From: Lentisphaera marina
Lineage (GTDB): Bacteria > Verrucomicrobiota > Lentisphaeria > Lentisphaerales > Lentisphaeraceae
NCBI RefSeq assembly: GCF_028745505.1
Contig: NZ_JAQZZL010000002.1
Span: forward strand, 1,550,001 to 1,614,000
Direction of reading: 5' to 3'
Length of the DNA stretch: 64,000 nucleotides
Shown: piece by piece, positions 37,362 to 46,306 of the stretch
How positions within the stretch are numbered: position 1 is the stretch's first letter
How the letters are laid out: each line of letters begins with the position of its first letter
The notes under the pieces: model-generated
What the model saw: only the letters and a program-made list of their open reading frames with translations
The model's database searches: none
What the model was told of the DNA's origin: nothing
Translations under genes and position numbers: made by a program

Positions 37362-37784
37362 ATGGCTAAGAAACGTAAGAAAAAACGCATAGAAGAAGAA
37401 GCTGAAGTACCACTCTCAGCAATGATTGACGTGACTTTCCTTCTTCTAACTTACTTTATTATGACTCAAACAGAAGTCATTGAAGAAGCTTACATTGCAA
37501 TGAATATGGTTGCTCCAAACCCTGGCCCACCGCCAGAAGTTAAACCGACTATTTTTGATATCAAAGTATTTGAAAATGACTATGTGGTACAAGGTCGAGC
37601 TTTCAAAGAGATCGACTCTCTTGGTGCTTATTTAGCTAATTTTGCTCGTGAGACACAAGGAGCAGAAATCACTATTGACCTTAAACTCCAAGGTCGAGCT
37701 AAAACTAAGAGATTAGTTGACCTACTCGACATCCTTGCAAAAGAGGGACTTGAGAAGAAAATAAATATTGCTTTCCTCCAATAA
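37362..37784 (+). CDS. ExbD/TolR family protein 2
   Basis: 140 aa. A basic start (MAKKRKKKRIEEEAE) precedes the helix PLSAMIDVTFLLLTYFIMTQ with the conserved Asp. The periplasmic domain ends LQGRAKTKRLVDLLDILAKE. GGAGG lies before the start. It is clearly a paralogue of ExbD 3, with near-identical helix and C-terminal segments, which indicates a tandem duplication. A terminator follows 36 bases after its stop. Confidence 0.9.
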   Translation: MAKKRKKKRIEEEAEVPLSAMIDVTFLLLTYFIMTQTEVIEEAYIAMNMVAPNPGPPPEVKPTIFDIKVFENDYVVQGRAFKEIDSLGAYLANFARETQGAEITIDLKLQGRAKTKRLVDLLDILAKEGLEKKINIAFLQ

Positions 37785-37820
37785 ATATATTTGCTTTTCA
37801 TAGGGCGTAGCCCTTACCTT

Positions 37821-37855
37821 AAACGACAGAACCGAAAGTTCTGTCGTTTTTTTTT
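37821..37855 (+). terminator. Rho-independent terminator between ExbD 2 and ExbD 3
   Basis: AAACGACAGAAC pairs with GTTCTGTCGTTT (12 pairs) over a CGAAA loop, followed by about nine T. It separates the third ExbD gene from the rest of the operon, so that gene is either expressed at a lower level by readthrough or has its own promoter. Confidence 0.93.
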
Positions 37856-37880
37856 ATTTCCTAAACTAAGGTGGTGCACT

Positions 37881-38306
37881 ATGGCTAAGAAAAAATCAAA
37901 GTTTGTAATTGGAGAGACAGAAGTCCCACTCTCAGCAATGATCGATGTTACTTTTTTACTACTCGCGTATTTTTTAATTACTAGCAGCCCCGTCATAGAG
38001 GAGGCTCACATTGCCATTAACACGCCTTCAACTCAATCAACACCTATTACTGAAATCAACAATTCTAGTTTTGATATATTAGTCTACCAAGACAAATATC
38101 ACATTCCTGAATTAGGTCGTAGTTTCAAAAATACGAAGGACATGGAAATTTTTATTGCGAACTTAGCTAACAACACAAATAACGATACTAACAAAGTCAA
38201 TTTAAAGCTTCATGGCAAAGCAAAAACACAAAGACTTATTGATCTTGTTGATCTCCTCGCACAAGAAGGCCTTGAAGATAAAATTGCCTTAGCTTTTCTT
38301 AATTAG
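37881..38306 (+). CDS. ExbD/TolR family protein 3
   Basis: 141 aa. The start is set at the ATG with AAGGTGG upstream, after the terminator; a longer reading would run through the hairpin. The helix PLSAMIDVTFLLLAYFLITS and the C-terminal LHGKAKTQRLIDLVDLLAQE match ExbD 2 nearly residue for residue, while the middle of the periplasmic domain has diverged. It probably shares the ExbB channel with alternative specificity. Its stop overlaps the convergent yjbQ-like gene by eight bases. Confidence 0.9.
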   Translation: MAKKKSKFVIGETEVPLSAMIDVTFLLLAYFLITSSPVIEEAHIAINTPSTQSTPITEINNSSFDILVYQDKYHIPELGRSFKNTKDMEIFIANLANNTNNDTNKVNLKLHGKAKTQRLIDLVDLLAQEGLEDKIALAFLN

Positions 38307-38727
38307 TAAATTCGCCATTAATAGTCAAAACAAGCGAACGTCCCGATGCATAATTGCGATGTTCGCATAAATAAATACCCTGCCACGTTCCGAGTTCAAG
38401 GCGCCCATTACTGATGGGTATACTAAGACTTGAACCTAAAATAGAAGACTTTAAATGAGCAGGCATATCATCTGAGCCTTCATACGTATGCAGGTAATAT
38501 GGTGCATTTTCTGGAACCATCTTATTGAAATGACTCTCAAAATCGGTCCTCACAGTAGGATCAGCATTTTCATTAATCGTCAAAGAGGCTGAACTATGCT
38601 GAATAAAGATATGTAATATCCCCACACGACAATCTGCTAAGTCATTGAGCTCATTTTCTATTTCTTCTGTAATTAAATGAAAGCCACGCGCTCGCGGCTT
38701 TAAATAAATCTTATCTTGTTTCCACAT
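38299..38727 (-). CDS. YjbQ family protein (UPF0047)
   Basis: 142 aa, the family's usual length. The pattern is complete: HSSASLTINENADPTVRTD with the conserved His, then the segment around HLKSSILG, and GTWQGIYLCEHR at the end. YjbQ members have weak thiamine-phosphate synthase activity in tests, but the physiological role is unsettled. It is on the minus strand, convergent with ExbD 3 and divergent from the unknown kinase-like gene. Confidence 0.9.
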   Translation of the reverse strand: MWKQDKIYLKPRARGFHLITEEIENELNDLADCRVGILHIFIQHSSASLTINENADPTVRTDFESHFNKMVPENAPYYLHTYEGSDDMPAHLKSSILGSSLSIPISNGRLELGTWQGIYLCEHRNYASGRSLVLTINGEFTN

Positions 38728-38819
38728 ATTTAAATAACTTAAATTAAGAATTAATCATAGGTAGGTATTATACACCTTAATGATATATTGGAAAAATCTA
38801 TCATAAACAATGACCTATA

Positions 38820-39842
38820 ATGACACTTATAAAAAACAAAAAGCCCATTATCAAAATAAGCGATAACTTCGCCCAATACCTAGAGTCACATAGCCGCCAC
38901 TTCCAACTACCTTTGGATTATGAAGACCTCCTGCGATTCCAAGACTCCTTACCCGTCTATGACCACGATGATGAACCTACCCTATGGGAAACTGTTATTT
39001 ATCCCACTCAGGATCAGAGCTCTTTAGAAAAAGCATTGATTGAAATTTACGTTACGCTTTTAGCCGGTGGAGATAAATCTATCATTGAACATTTACGTGT
39101 GGATCGCATCGATTATTGCGCCTTTGCCAATTCTCGCCCCTTTCGTATACGAGTCATTAATCAATTTAATGATAACCGAGACCACTTTTATGTCAAAAAA
39201 GCCGATGCTTCGCGAATTTACGGCCTCGAATTTGAAGGTCTTCTCTCTCCCAATCGCGTCAATTATATGGTCGACCAAAACACCTTAATTGAAGAACATA
39301 TTATTGGCATCCCTGGGGACCACTTCATCGAACACAATCTTTCACAAAAAACTGTCAACTCAGTGCGTTTATGTAAAGAATTTGTCAAATTCAATGAACG
39401 TTGCTTCACTTCTTTAATTGGTGACATGCGCTCATACAACTATGTAGTTAACGTCACACCTGATGTTGAAGAAGATCAATACCGTGTTCGACCTATTGAT
39501 TTTGATCAATTTTGCCACGAAGGTAATGTGCAAGTTTATCTGCCGCAATTCTTTCCCGAGAATCAAAAAATCGTTCAATTATGCATGGACCTATTGAACC
39601 CAGAAACTGTACGCCAATACCAACGCGAAGAGCGCAACATTATCAATCGTCGCTTCCTATACTCTAAACAACAGGTCAAAAGCTTAGTTCGATGCATGTG
39701 TAAGGATGAACTTGCTACTGCGGCAAACATTCAACAACTTCGAGAAGAGCTTGCGGAATTCCACAAAAACAAAGACTTTATCAAATGTAAGAATATGGGT
39801 GATATTATTAAACAAAATATCATCAGCTTACTCAATCTATAA
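38820..39842 (+). CDS. Uncharacterised protein with protein-kinase-like (PKL) signposts
   Basis: 340 aa cytoplasmic protein that I cannot assign to a named family. In order it shows what looks like a small-molecule or protein kinase core: a lysine pair in FYVKKADA (126-127), a Glu in GLEFEGLL (about 138), a hinge-like LIEEHIIGIPG (157-166), GDMRSYNYVV (Asp202, Asn207) in the place of HxDxxxxN, and PIDFDQF (Asp227/Asp229) in the place of DFG. About 95 residues precede this and a helical tail of 100 follows. The spacing fits kinase-like folds such as APH or HipA, but this is inference from motif order alone. It is transcribed alone and ends in a terminator. Confidence 0.55.
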   Translation: MTLIKNKKPIIKISDNFAQYLESHSRHFQLPLDYEDLLRFQDSLPVYDHDDEPTLWETVIYPTQDQSSLEKALIEIYVTLLAGGDKSIIEHLRVDRIDYCAFANSRPFRIRVINQFNDNRDHFYVKKADASRIYGLEFEGLLSPNRVNYMVDQNTLIEEHIIGIPGDHFIEHNLSQKTVNSVRLCKEFVKFNERCFTSLIGDMRSYNYVVNVTPDVEEDQYRVRPIDFDQFCHEGNVQVYLPQFFPENQKIVQLCMDLLNPETVRQYQREERNIINRRFLYSKQQVKSLVRCMCKDELATAANIQQLREELAEFHKNKDFIKCKNMGDIIKQNIISLLNL

Positions 39843-39844
39843 AG

Positions 39845-39868
39845 AAGGCCTCCAACTGGAGGCCTTTT
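39845..39868. terminator. Terminator between convergent genes
   Basis: AAGGCCTCC pairs with GGAGGCCTT over a four-base loop and is followed by TTTT. It starts three bases after the plus-strand stop and lies nine bases from the frmA stop on the other strand, where the U-run is poorer. Confidence 0.85.
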
Positions 39869-39876
39869 AAAGTTGA

Positions 39877-41004
<1,128 letters not shown>

Positions 41005-41066
41005 TTATTTAAAAATTTGTCATGTTAATTTTACTGATAAATAATAAAAATCAATAGGTAAATTCA

Positions 41067-41900
41067 ATGATTGAAAAAAAGTCTACAAATCTAATTTTTA
41101 ATGGTGAACAACATTTTTATTCTCACCAATCTTCTTCACTTAATTGTGAGATGACTTTTTCAGCTTATATACCACCACAGGCAAAAGCTCAGAAATGTCC
41201 TGTTCTCTATTGGCTTTCTGGCTTAACTTGTACTGCCGATAACTTTACAACTAAGTCTGGCTTTCAAAGATACGCTAGTGAACATGGCATTATAGTCATT
41301 GCCCCAGACACAAGTCCTCGCGGTGATCAAGTCAAAGACATAAAAGATGAATGGGACATCGCATGTGGTGCAGGCTTCTATTTAAATGCCACTATGGAAG
41401 GGTGGAAAGATCATTACCAGATGTACACTTATGTGACTGATGAATTACCTAAACTCGTTAAAGAGAACTTTAACTGTAATGATAAGGCCTCTATCTCAGG
41501 GCATAGTATGGGCGGACATGGCGCCCTCATATGTGCTCTAAAGAACCCTGATATGTACCAATCCACATCAGCATTTTCTCCCATAGTCAATCCCATAAAC
41601 TGTCCTTGGGGTACTAAAGCTTTCACCACTTACCTAGGAGAAGACACCCAAAATTGGGTTCAATGGGATAGCGTTGAGCTTATCAAGCAAGGCAATAGCA
41701 TCAGCAATCTTTTAGTTGAGCAGGGGCTTGCGGATAACTTTTTAGAAAACCAACTCAAAACTGAGTCATTAAAAATCGCGTGTGAAAATAACGGCATTGA
41801 CCTAAATCTAAATTACCACGAAGGATATGATCATTCTTATTACTTCATATCCACATTTATTGGCGAGCACATTAAATGGCATGCTCAATTTTTAAATTAA
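41067..41900 (+). CDS. fghA: S-formylglutathione hydrolase
   Basis: 277 aa esterase D-type alpha/beta hydrolase releasing formate from S-formylglutathione. The signature LYWLSGLTCTADNF lies near residue 50, the nucleophile Ser is in GHSMGGHGAL (about 147), and the Asp and final His (YDHSYYFISTFIGEHI) complete the triad. Length is typical. It is divergent from frmA and convergent with xseB (four-base overlap). Confidence 0.95.
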   Translation: MIEKKSTNLIFNGEQHFYSHQSSSLNCEMTFSAYIPPQAKAQKCPVLYWLSGLTCTADNFTTKSGFQRYASEHGIIVIAPDTSPRGDQVKDIKDEWDIACGAGFYLNATMEGWKDHYQMYTYVTDELPKLVKENFNCNDKASISGHSMGGHGALICALKNPDMYQSTSAFSPIVNPINCPWGTKAFTTYLGEDTQNWVQWDSVELIKQGNSISNLLVEQGLADNFLENQLKTESLKIACENNGIDLNLNYHEGYDHSYYFISTFIGEHIKWHAQFLN

Positions 41901-42115
41901 CTTAAGTCTTCCCACTCAGGTCCTTCTTCGCTAATGCCTTTAAGGACCTTAACTTTTTTCTCTACTTCAGCTAATTTACCCGCACAGACTTTAGCTAATT
42001 CACTACCCTTTTCAAATTTCTTAAAGCTATCCTCAAGACTCAGTTCACCCTGCTCCATCTCTTGGACAATCTTTTCCAATTCTCCTAAAGCTTCTTCAAA
42101 TTTTTTCTCTTTCAT
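41897..42115 (-). CDS. xseB: Exodeoxyribonuclease VII small subunit
   Basis: 72 aa helical-hairpin protein. FEEALGELEKIVQEMEQGELSLEDSF is the XseB signature (residues 5-30, read in parts). It overlaps xseA by four bases (ATGA), as is usual. It binds the large subunit and is needed for processive cutting of single-stranded DNA. Confidence 0.94.
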   Translation of the reverse strand: MKEKKFEEALGELEKIVQEMEQGELSLEDSFKKFEKGSELAKVCAGKLAEVEKKVKVLKGISEEGPEWEDLS

Positions 42116-43443
42116 TCATCTTCCTTTGTTTCAACTTTTACCACTAATGATCCTTTTGCCAGATGAACCTCAAGTCTATCTGATTCATTCACTTCTTCGC
42201 TAGAATGCAATATCTTTCCTTGACTTCGAACAATACTATAACCTCGATCCAATGTACTCTGAGGGTTCAGAAGTTGTAGATTTTTATAAATACCATGGAA
42301 TTTATTTTCTTGCGTTCGAATAAAGTTCTCATAAGCAACATTTAACCTTTTCTGTAAATTTAATAAGTTTTCTTTCGGCTTAAGCAGATCGGGCACACAA
42401 TTTTTTAGACGACTCTCTAAATCACAACTCATATGCGTCAAATCCTGGATCCGGCTATCTAAAGCTTGCTCTAATCTTAATTTAAGAAAATCGAGATTTT
42501 GAAATTGAACTTCTAATTTCTTCTCCGGATTATTAATCATCAAACGATGCTTAAACTCTCTAAAGTTCTGCGTGAGTGAATAAACTTTTAGCTGTAAATT
42601 TTTCTCTAAAGCTCTCTTATTATTCTCTAATTGCTGCACAAATTCGCGACGGCTTTTCACGACTAATTCTGCTGCTGCCGAAGGTGTTGGTGCTCGCATG
42701 TCAGCTACAAAATCGGAGATCGTAAAATCGACTTCATGGCCAATCGCTGAAATTATCGGTATGTGTGATTCAGCAATTGCATAAGCCAAACCCTCTTGAT
42801 TAAACTCCCACAAATCCTCTATACTACCTCCACCCCTAGTCAAAACAATTACATCTGCTGCTTCTAATAAGTTGCATCGATGTATCGCCCCTGCGATTTT
42901 TTTGTATGCACCTTCACCTTGAACGGGTACCGGAAAAAGGTAAACTTCCTTACCCGAAAACCTTCGATTAAGCACTTGTAAAAAATCATGCAAGGCCGCC
43001 CCATCCGCTGAACTAATGACCGCAATTTTTTCTGGGAAGCTCGGGATTGCACGTTTTCTATCAGAAGAAAACAAGCCTGCGTCATTTAGTTTTTTCTTCA
43101 ATTGCTCAAATTCTAACTGTAGCTTACCCACTCCTCCTGGCCTTAAATCTCGGACAATAATTTGCGTCCGCCCTGAGGGTGCAAAGTAAGTTAAGCTTCC
43201 AAAAATCTCGATCTCCATGCCATCTTGCATACTAAAAGAGCGCGCCTGTTCTGCACCATTAAAATAAGTACATGAGACTTGAGATTTTGCATCTTTAATA
43301 GAAAAATAAACATGCCCAGAGCTGTGAATCGTTAGGTTCGACACCTCTCCTTTTACCCAAAAAGGTTTCACTCCCTGCTCAAGAACCTGGCGCACTGCCA
43401 TGGCCACTTGACTAACAGACCAGATGTTTTGATTTTGACTCAT
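42112..43443 (-). CDS. xseA: Exodeoxyribonuclease VII large subunit
   Basis: 443 aa. An N-terminal OB-fold (WVKGEVSNLTIHSSGHVYFSIKD, read in parts) is followed by the catalytic region with ISSADGAALHDFL, VLTRGGGSIEDLWEFN and GHEVDFTISDFVADMRAPTPSAAAE, a long coiled segment (about 265-375) that binds XseB copies, and a C-terminal S1-like tail with GYSIVRSQGK. It degrades single-stranded DNA in repair. It is second to last in a minus-strand run with a release-factor-like gene, three bases away, and a HIT gene. Confidence 0.95.
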   Translation of the reverse strand: MSQNQNIWSVSQVAMAVRQVLEQGVKPFWVKGEVSNLTIHSSGHVYFSIKDAKSQVSCTYFNGAEQARSFSMQDGMEIEIFGSLTYFAPSGRTQIIVRDLRPGGVGKLQLEFEQLKKKLNDAGLFSSDRKRAIPSFPEKIAVISSADGAALHDFLQVLNRRFSGKEVYLFPVPVQGEGAYKKIAGAIHRCNLLEAADVIVLTRGGGSIEDLWEFNQEGLAYAIAESHIPIISAIGHEVDFTISDFVADMRAPTPSAAAELVVKSRREFVQQLENNKRALEKNLQLKVYSLTQNFREFKHRLMINNPEKKLEVQFQNLDFLKLRLEQALDSRIQDLTHMSCDLESRLKNCVPDLLKPKENLLNLQKRLNVAYENFIRTQENKFHGIYKNLQLLNPQSTLDRGYSIVRSQGKILHSSEEVNESDRLEVHLAKGSLVVKVETKEDE

Positions 43444-43445
43444 AC

Positions 43446-43919
43446 TTATTTAAGAGCCTTTAAATTTCTTTTCTGCCGCTGCTCATTCACGAAGCGCCAC
43501 ACAATTTGTGATTTATGCAAAACTTTGATTAATGCCGAAGTACTTAAACTCAACTTTTTAGATAGATCTGAAACCTGATAATTACACTCTTCAAGACCAT
43601 CTATCAAAGTGGCCACCAAAACCGCGTATAAATCATTTTTCTCATTCATATTCCACTCACCTTTCCAAGGCGAGAAATCTTCCCTAATCTGCAAAGCCAA
43701 CTCCAACCTAAGGCGACGTAGAGCCCTTTTCTTATTCACGGATTGCTGGCGATCTTCTGACGCAGAAGCTTGAATACCACTCTCTTTATGAATTAGGCGT
43801 ACTGCAGAGGAAGTCTTATTTTTTTTCTGGCCACCAGGGCCCGAAGCTTTAAAGAAGTCTTGTGAACAAAGATTTAATAAATCTTCATCTCCTAAAAGCA
43901 ATAATTCTTGGCGACCCAT
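43446..43919 (-). CDS. RF-1 domain (ArfB-like) peptide release factor
   Basis: 157 aa, much shorter than RF1/RF2 and lacking the codon-recognition domains. The GGQ loop is intact in ASGPGGQKKNKTSSAVRL near residue 30. The C-terminal half is helical; the basic tail (RQKRNLKALK) recalls ArfB, where such a tail enters the mRNA channel of stalled ribosomes. Rescue of stalled ribosomes is the likely role, but the length and the middle region differ from E. coli ArfB, so the subfamily is not certain. Its start touches the HIT gene stop by one base. Confidence 0.8.
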   Translation of the reverse strand: MGRQELLLLGDEDLLNLCSQDFFKASGPGGQKKNKTSSAVRLIHKESGIQASASEDRQQSVNKKRALRRLRLELALQIREDFSPWKGEWNMNEKNDLYAVLVATLIDGLEECNYQVSDLSKKLSLSTSALIKVLHKSQIVWRFVNEQRQKRNLKALK

Positions 43920-44254
43920 TAACCTGGAGGCCAGTTGAGGCTTCTTCCGCCGATTATATGTAAATGCAAATGAAATACGCTCTGCTGAGCGCCAGCACCA
44001 TTATTAGTGACCACGCGATAATCCTTAAAACCCTGGGACTCCGCAATCTCTGTTGTTTTAAGCATCATATGCCCTAATAAGCTTTGATCACTTTCCTGTG
44101 CATCAGACAAGTTAATCAATTCTTTTTTAGGGATCAATAAAATATGCATTGGAGCGGTCGGATTAATATCCTTGAATGCCAAGCACAAATCATCTTCATA
44201 AACGATGTCAGCTGGAATTTCTTTGGCAATGATTTTAGAAAAAATTGTACTCAT
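43919..44254 (-). CDS. HIT-family (HinT-like) nucleotide hydrolase
   Basis: 111 aa. The histidine triad HLHLHIIGG lies near the C-terminus, preceded by TNNGAGAQQSVF; IFSKIIAKEIPADIVYEDD and FKDINPTAPMHILLIPK are typical of HinT. It hydrolyses phosphoramidates or AMP conjugates such as AMP-lysine. It is the first gene of the run ending in xseB. Confidence 0.93.
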   Translation of the reverse strand: MSTIFSKIIAKEIPADIVYEDDLCLAFKDINPTAPMHILLIPKKELINLSDAQESDQSLLGHMMLKTTEIAESQGFKDYRVVTNNGAGAQQSVFHLHLHIIGGRSLNWPPG

Positions 44255-44302
44255 GTAAAAACCTCAATGAAATTTACTTACTCAGGTAATCTAAACGAAT
44301 TA

Positions 44303-44869
44303 TCAATCTCTCCAAGTCGCTAGCTTTTCGTGATTGAGTTTTTTTGCCAAAGATCTCCAGATCTTCTCATCTTCTTCTGAACGTACCAAAGGGGTAAAAC
44401 CAAAATTCAGGTAGAGTTTAATCGCTTTTTCCCGCATGGTATAAGTTCGCAAATAAGCTTTTTCGTGACCACATTCTTTTAAACGTTTAATCACTTCGCT
44501 CAATAAACATTTAGCCAAGCCTCTACCTTGAAAATCCGGATGAACAGCAAGCCAGTGCACCCTCCCCCAACTTTCTCCCAAAAAATTTGGATCATCCCAA
44601 GCTGTTGCGGTGGCAACTGCCAAGCCTTCCTCGTTGCATATATAGATCTGGCGCTGCTCTAACTTCTTTATTTCTGCGCCAAAATATTCCCTAAAAGTCG
44701 TAGAATAGACCTTATTATAATTATCTGATGCTTTATAGATTCGGAACCAATTTTCCTCATCCTGAAACTGATAATTTCGGTAGGAATAAGCTAGAGGCAA
44801 AGAAAAATCCGGCAGATCATCAAAGTGCTCTCTAGTTAAAAAAATTTCTGAATATTTCTTTTCATTCAT
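44303..44869 (-). CDS. GNAT-family N-acetyltransferase
   Basis: 188 aa. The acetyl-CoA binding motif is HPDFQGRGLAKCLLSEV (the Q/RxxGxG/A loop) near residue 125, followed by AYLRTYTMREKAIKLYLNFGF, typical of GNAT proteins. I set the start at the ATG just after the terminator U-run; a longer form would begin inside the hairpin. No Shine-Dalgarno is visible before either start. The substrate cannot be inferred. A separate promoter or readthrough from the acidic-protein gene would be needed. Confidence 0.8.
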   Translation of the reverse strand: MNEKKYSEIFLTREHFDDLPDFSLPLAYSYRNYQFQDEENWFRIYKASDNYNKVYSTTFREYFGAEIKKLEQRQIYICNEEGLAVATATAWDDPNFLGESWGRVHWLAVHPDFQGRGLAKCLLSEVIKRLKECGHEKAYLRTYTMREKAIKLYLNFGFTPLVRSEEDEKIWRSLAKKLNHEKLATWRD

Positions 44870-44872
44870 AAT

Positions 44873-44897
44873 AAAAAAGGGCGGGATAAACCCGCCC
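44873..44897 (-). terminator. Terminator after acidic-protein gene
   Basis: GGGCGGG pairs with CCCGCCC over a five-base loop and is followed by six U on the minus strand. It lies 23 bases after the acidic-protein stop and only a few bases before the GNAT start codon. Confidence 0.9.
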
Positions 44898-44920
44898 ATT
44901 ATAAGTATTGTTAGAGAATA

Positions 44921-45484
44921 TTACTTCTCTTCTTCTTCCTCTTCTTCACCATCGAGATCATCTTCCTCTTCATCATCAAATTCAGATAATTCATCTTCGC
45001 CTATGAATTCTTCCTCTGTTGCTTCAGTAGTTGTCTCCGTAGTTGTCTTGGGAGATACACCAATGACATTCATCAATCTTTCATCGAGACCTTCTTCATC
45101 AAGAACCTCTTCATCTGGATCAATGATTTCATCGTAAGCATCTTCTTCGTTTTCTTCATCATCATCATCGTCTTCTTCAAGTGATGCAATCAATTCTTCG
45201 CGACTGAAGCTGACTGTATCCATAATTGATGGACGAACTGGATCTGCTTTCTCTGCACTCTTTTTCAAATAAGGGGATTTACCGCCATACATATAGAGGT
45301 GATCGTGAATCTCTTGGTCATCACTATCCATCCACTCATCCCAGTAACCATCAATACATTCTTCCAAGCCAGAGTTCGACTCATCTAGTACTTTAGTTTT
45401 ACGCACGTACTTGAGTGCTTGTGCTAAAGAATCAAAACCTGTATACTCGGGATCACCATCATACCATACTCGATATTTACTCAC
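44921..45484 (-). CDS. Acidic-tailed protein of unknown function
   Basis: 187 aa. The first 90 residues look folded (YRVWYDGDPEYTGFDSLAQA, then a Trp-rich segment DGYWDEWMDSDDQEIHDHLY). The last 80 are extremely rich in Asp and Glu and probably disordered, ending in a run of Glu. Such tails may mimic DNA or bind basic partners or cations. It is followed by a strong terminator. I do not recognise the N-terminal domain. Confidence 0.65.
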   Translation of the reverse strand: MSKYRVWYDGDPEYTGFDSLAQALKYVRKTKVLDESNSGLEECIDGYWDEWMDSDDQEIHDHLYMYGGKSPYLKKSAEKADPVRPSIMDTVSFSREELIASLEEDDDDDEENEEDAYDEIIDPDEEVLDEEGLDERLMNVIGVSPKTTTETTTEATEEEFIGEDELSEFDDEEEDDLDGEEEEEEEK

Positions 45485-45576
45485 GATTTATTTCCTTAAA
45501 CTTTAACTTTTGAAATTTAATTTTGAGAAATGAATAATCCCTCTCAGAAATAATGTCAAGTAGTAGAATCAAAAAA

Positions 45577-46161
45577 TTATAGAGAACCTTTCGTAGAGTA
45601 GAGATTTGAAGTACCATCTTTAGATGCAGCAATCGCAAATGCTTTAGCAAAACATTTAAAAATCGCTTCAGAAATATGATGCTTATTATCACCATAATGT
45701 ACTAGAATATGAATATTCATACGACTAAAAATTGATAGCGCCCTAAAGAACTCTTTAACCAACTCGCAATCAAAAGTCCCCATTTGTCCCGTAAAAACTT
45801 CTGGAACGCGGTATTCAAAGTGAGGCGATTTACGTATATCCACAGCAACAGTACAGAGCACCTCTTCCATTGGCAGGGTAAAACTACCATAGCGAGCGAC
45901 ACCCGTCATATCTTCAGTGGCTTTATCAAAAGCCTGACCTAGCACGATTGCAACGTCTTCTACTGTGTGGTGAAAATCTACTTCAATATCACCCACTGCC
46001 TTTAAAGTCATGTCCATTTGTCCATGCTTGGCAATATGAGTCAACATATGGTCAAAAAAGGGGATTCCCGTATCAATTGTGTACCCCGTACCCGTAAAAG
46101 GGCGAAGGTCTAAATCTATTTCTGTTTCGTAGGTTTTTCTATTTAACTTTACTTGTTCCAT
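45577..46161 (-). CDS. hisB: Imidazoleglycerol-phosphate dehydratase
   Basis: 194 aa, the monofunctional size without the phosphatase domain found in enterobacterial HisB. It carries IDTGIPFFDHMLTHIAKHG, DFHHTVEDVAIVLGQ, the family C-terminal NIHILVHYGDNKHHISEAIFK, and the conserved metal-binding histidines. It catalyses the sixth step of histidine synthesis. No other his gene lies nearby. It is divergent from the small zinc-ribbon gene. Confidence 0.96.
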   Translation of the reverse strand: MEQVKLNRKTYETEIDLDLRPFTGTGYTIDTGIPFFDHMLTHIAKHGQMDMTLKAVGDIEVDFHHTVEDVAIVLGQAFDKATEDMTGVARYGSFTLPMEEVLCTVAVDIRKSPHFEYRVPEVFTGQMGTFDCELVKEFFRALSIFSRMNIHILVHYGDNKHHISEAIFKCFAKAFAIAASKDGTSNLYSTKGSL

Positions 46162-46234
46162 ATTTTTTGATCACTTAAACTAATTTAATAAACATATTGA
46201 ACTTAAATCTCCTTTTATTTAGATCAAGTCCATG

Positions 46235-46263
46235 TTGTAAGAGAGTTGTTTGATGTGTATAAT
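46235..46263 (+). promoter_or_regulatory. Sigma-70-type promoter for zinc-ribbon/FHA genes
   Basis: A -35 TTGTAA and a perfect -10 TATAAT are spaced by 17 bases, giving a leader of about 35 bases before the zinc-ribbon start. It is the best match to the housekeeping consensus that I saw in the window. Confidence 0.7.
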
Positions 46264-46306
46264 ATGCGGTCAATAGAAATGTTGGAAATTTAAAGAAGTT
46301 TTATCT

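Noticed and set aside
37791..37880. Longer N-terminus for ExbD 3
   Set aside because: It would be translated through the terminator stem and adds a Cys/Arg-rich stretch absent from the paralogue; the ATG at 37881 has a good ribosome site.
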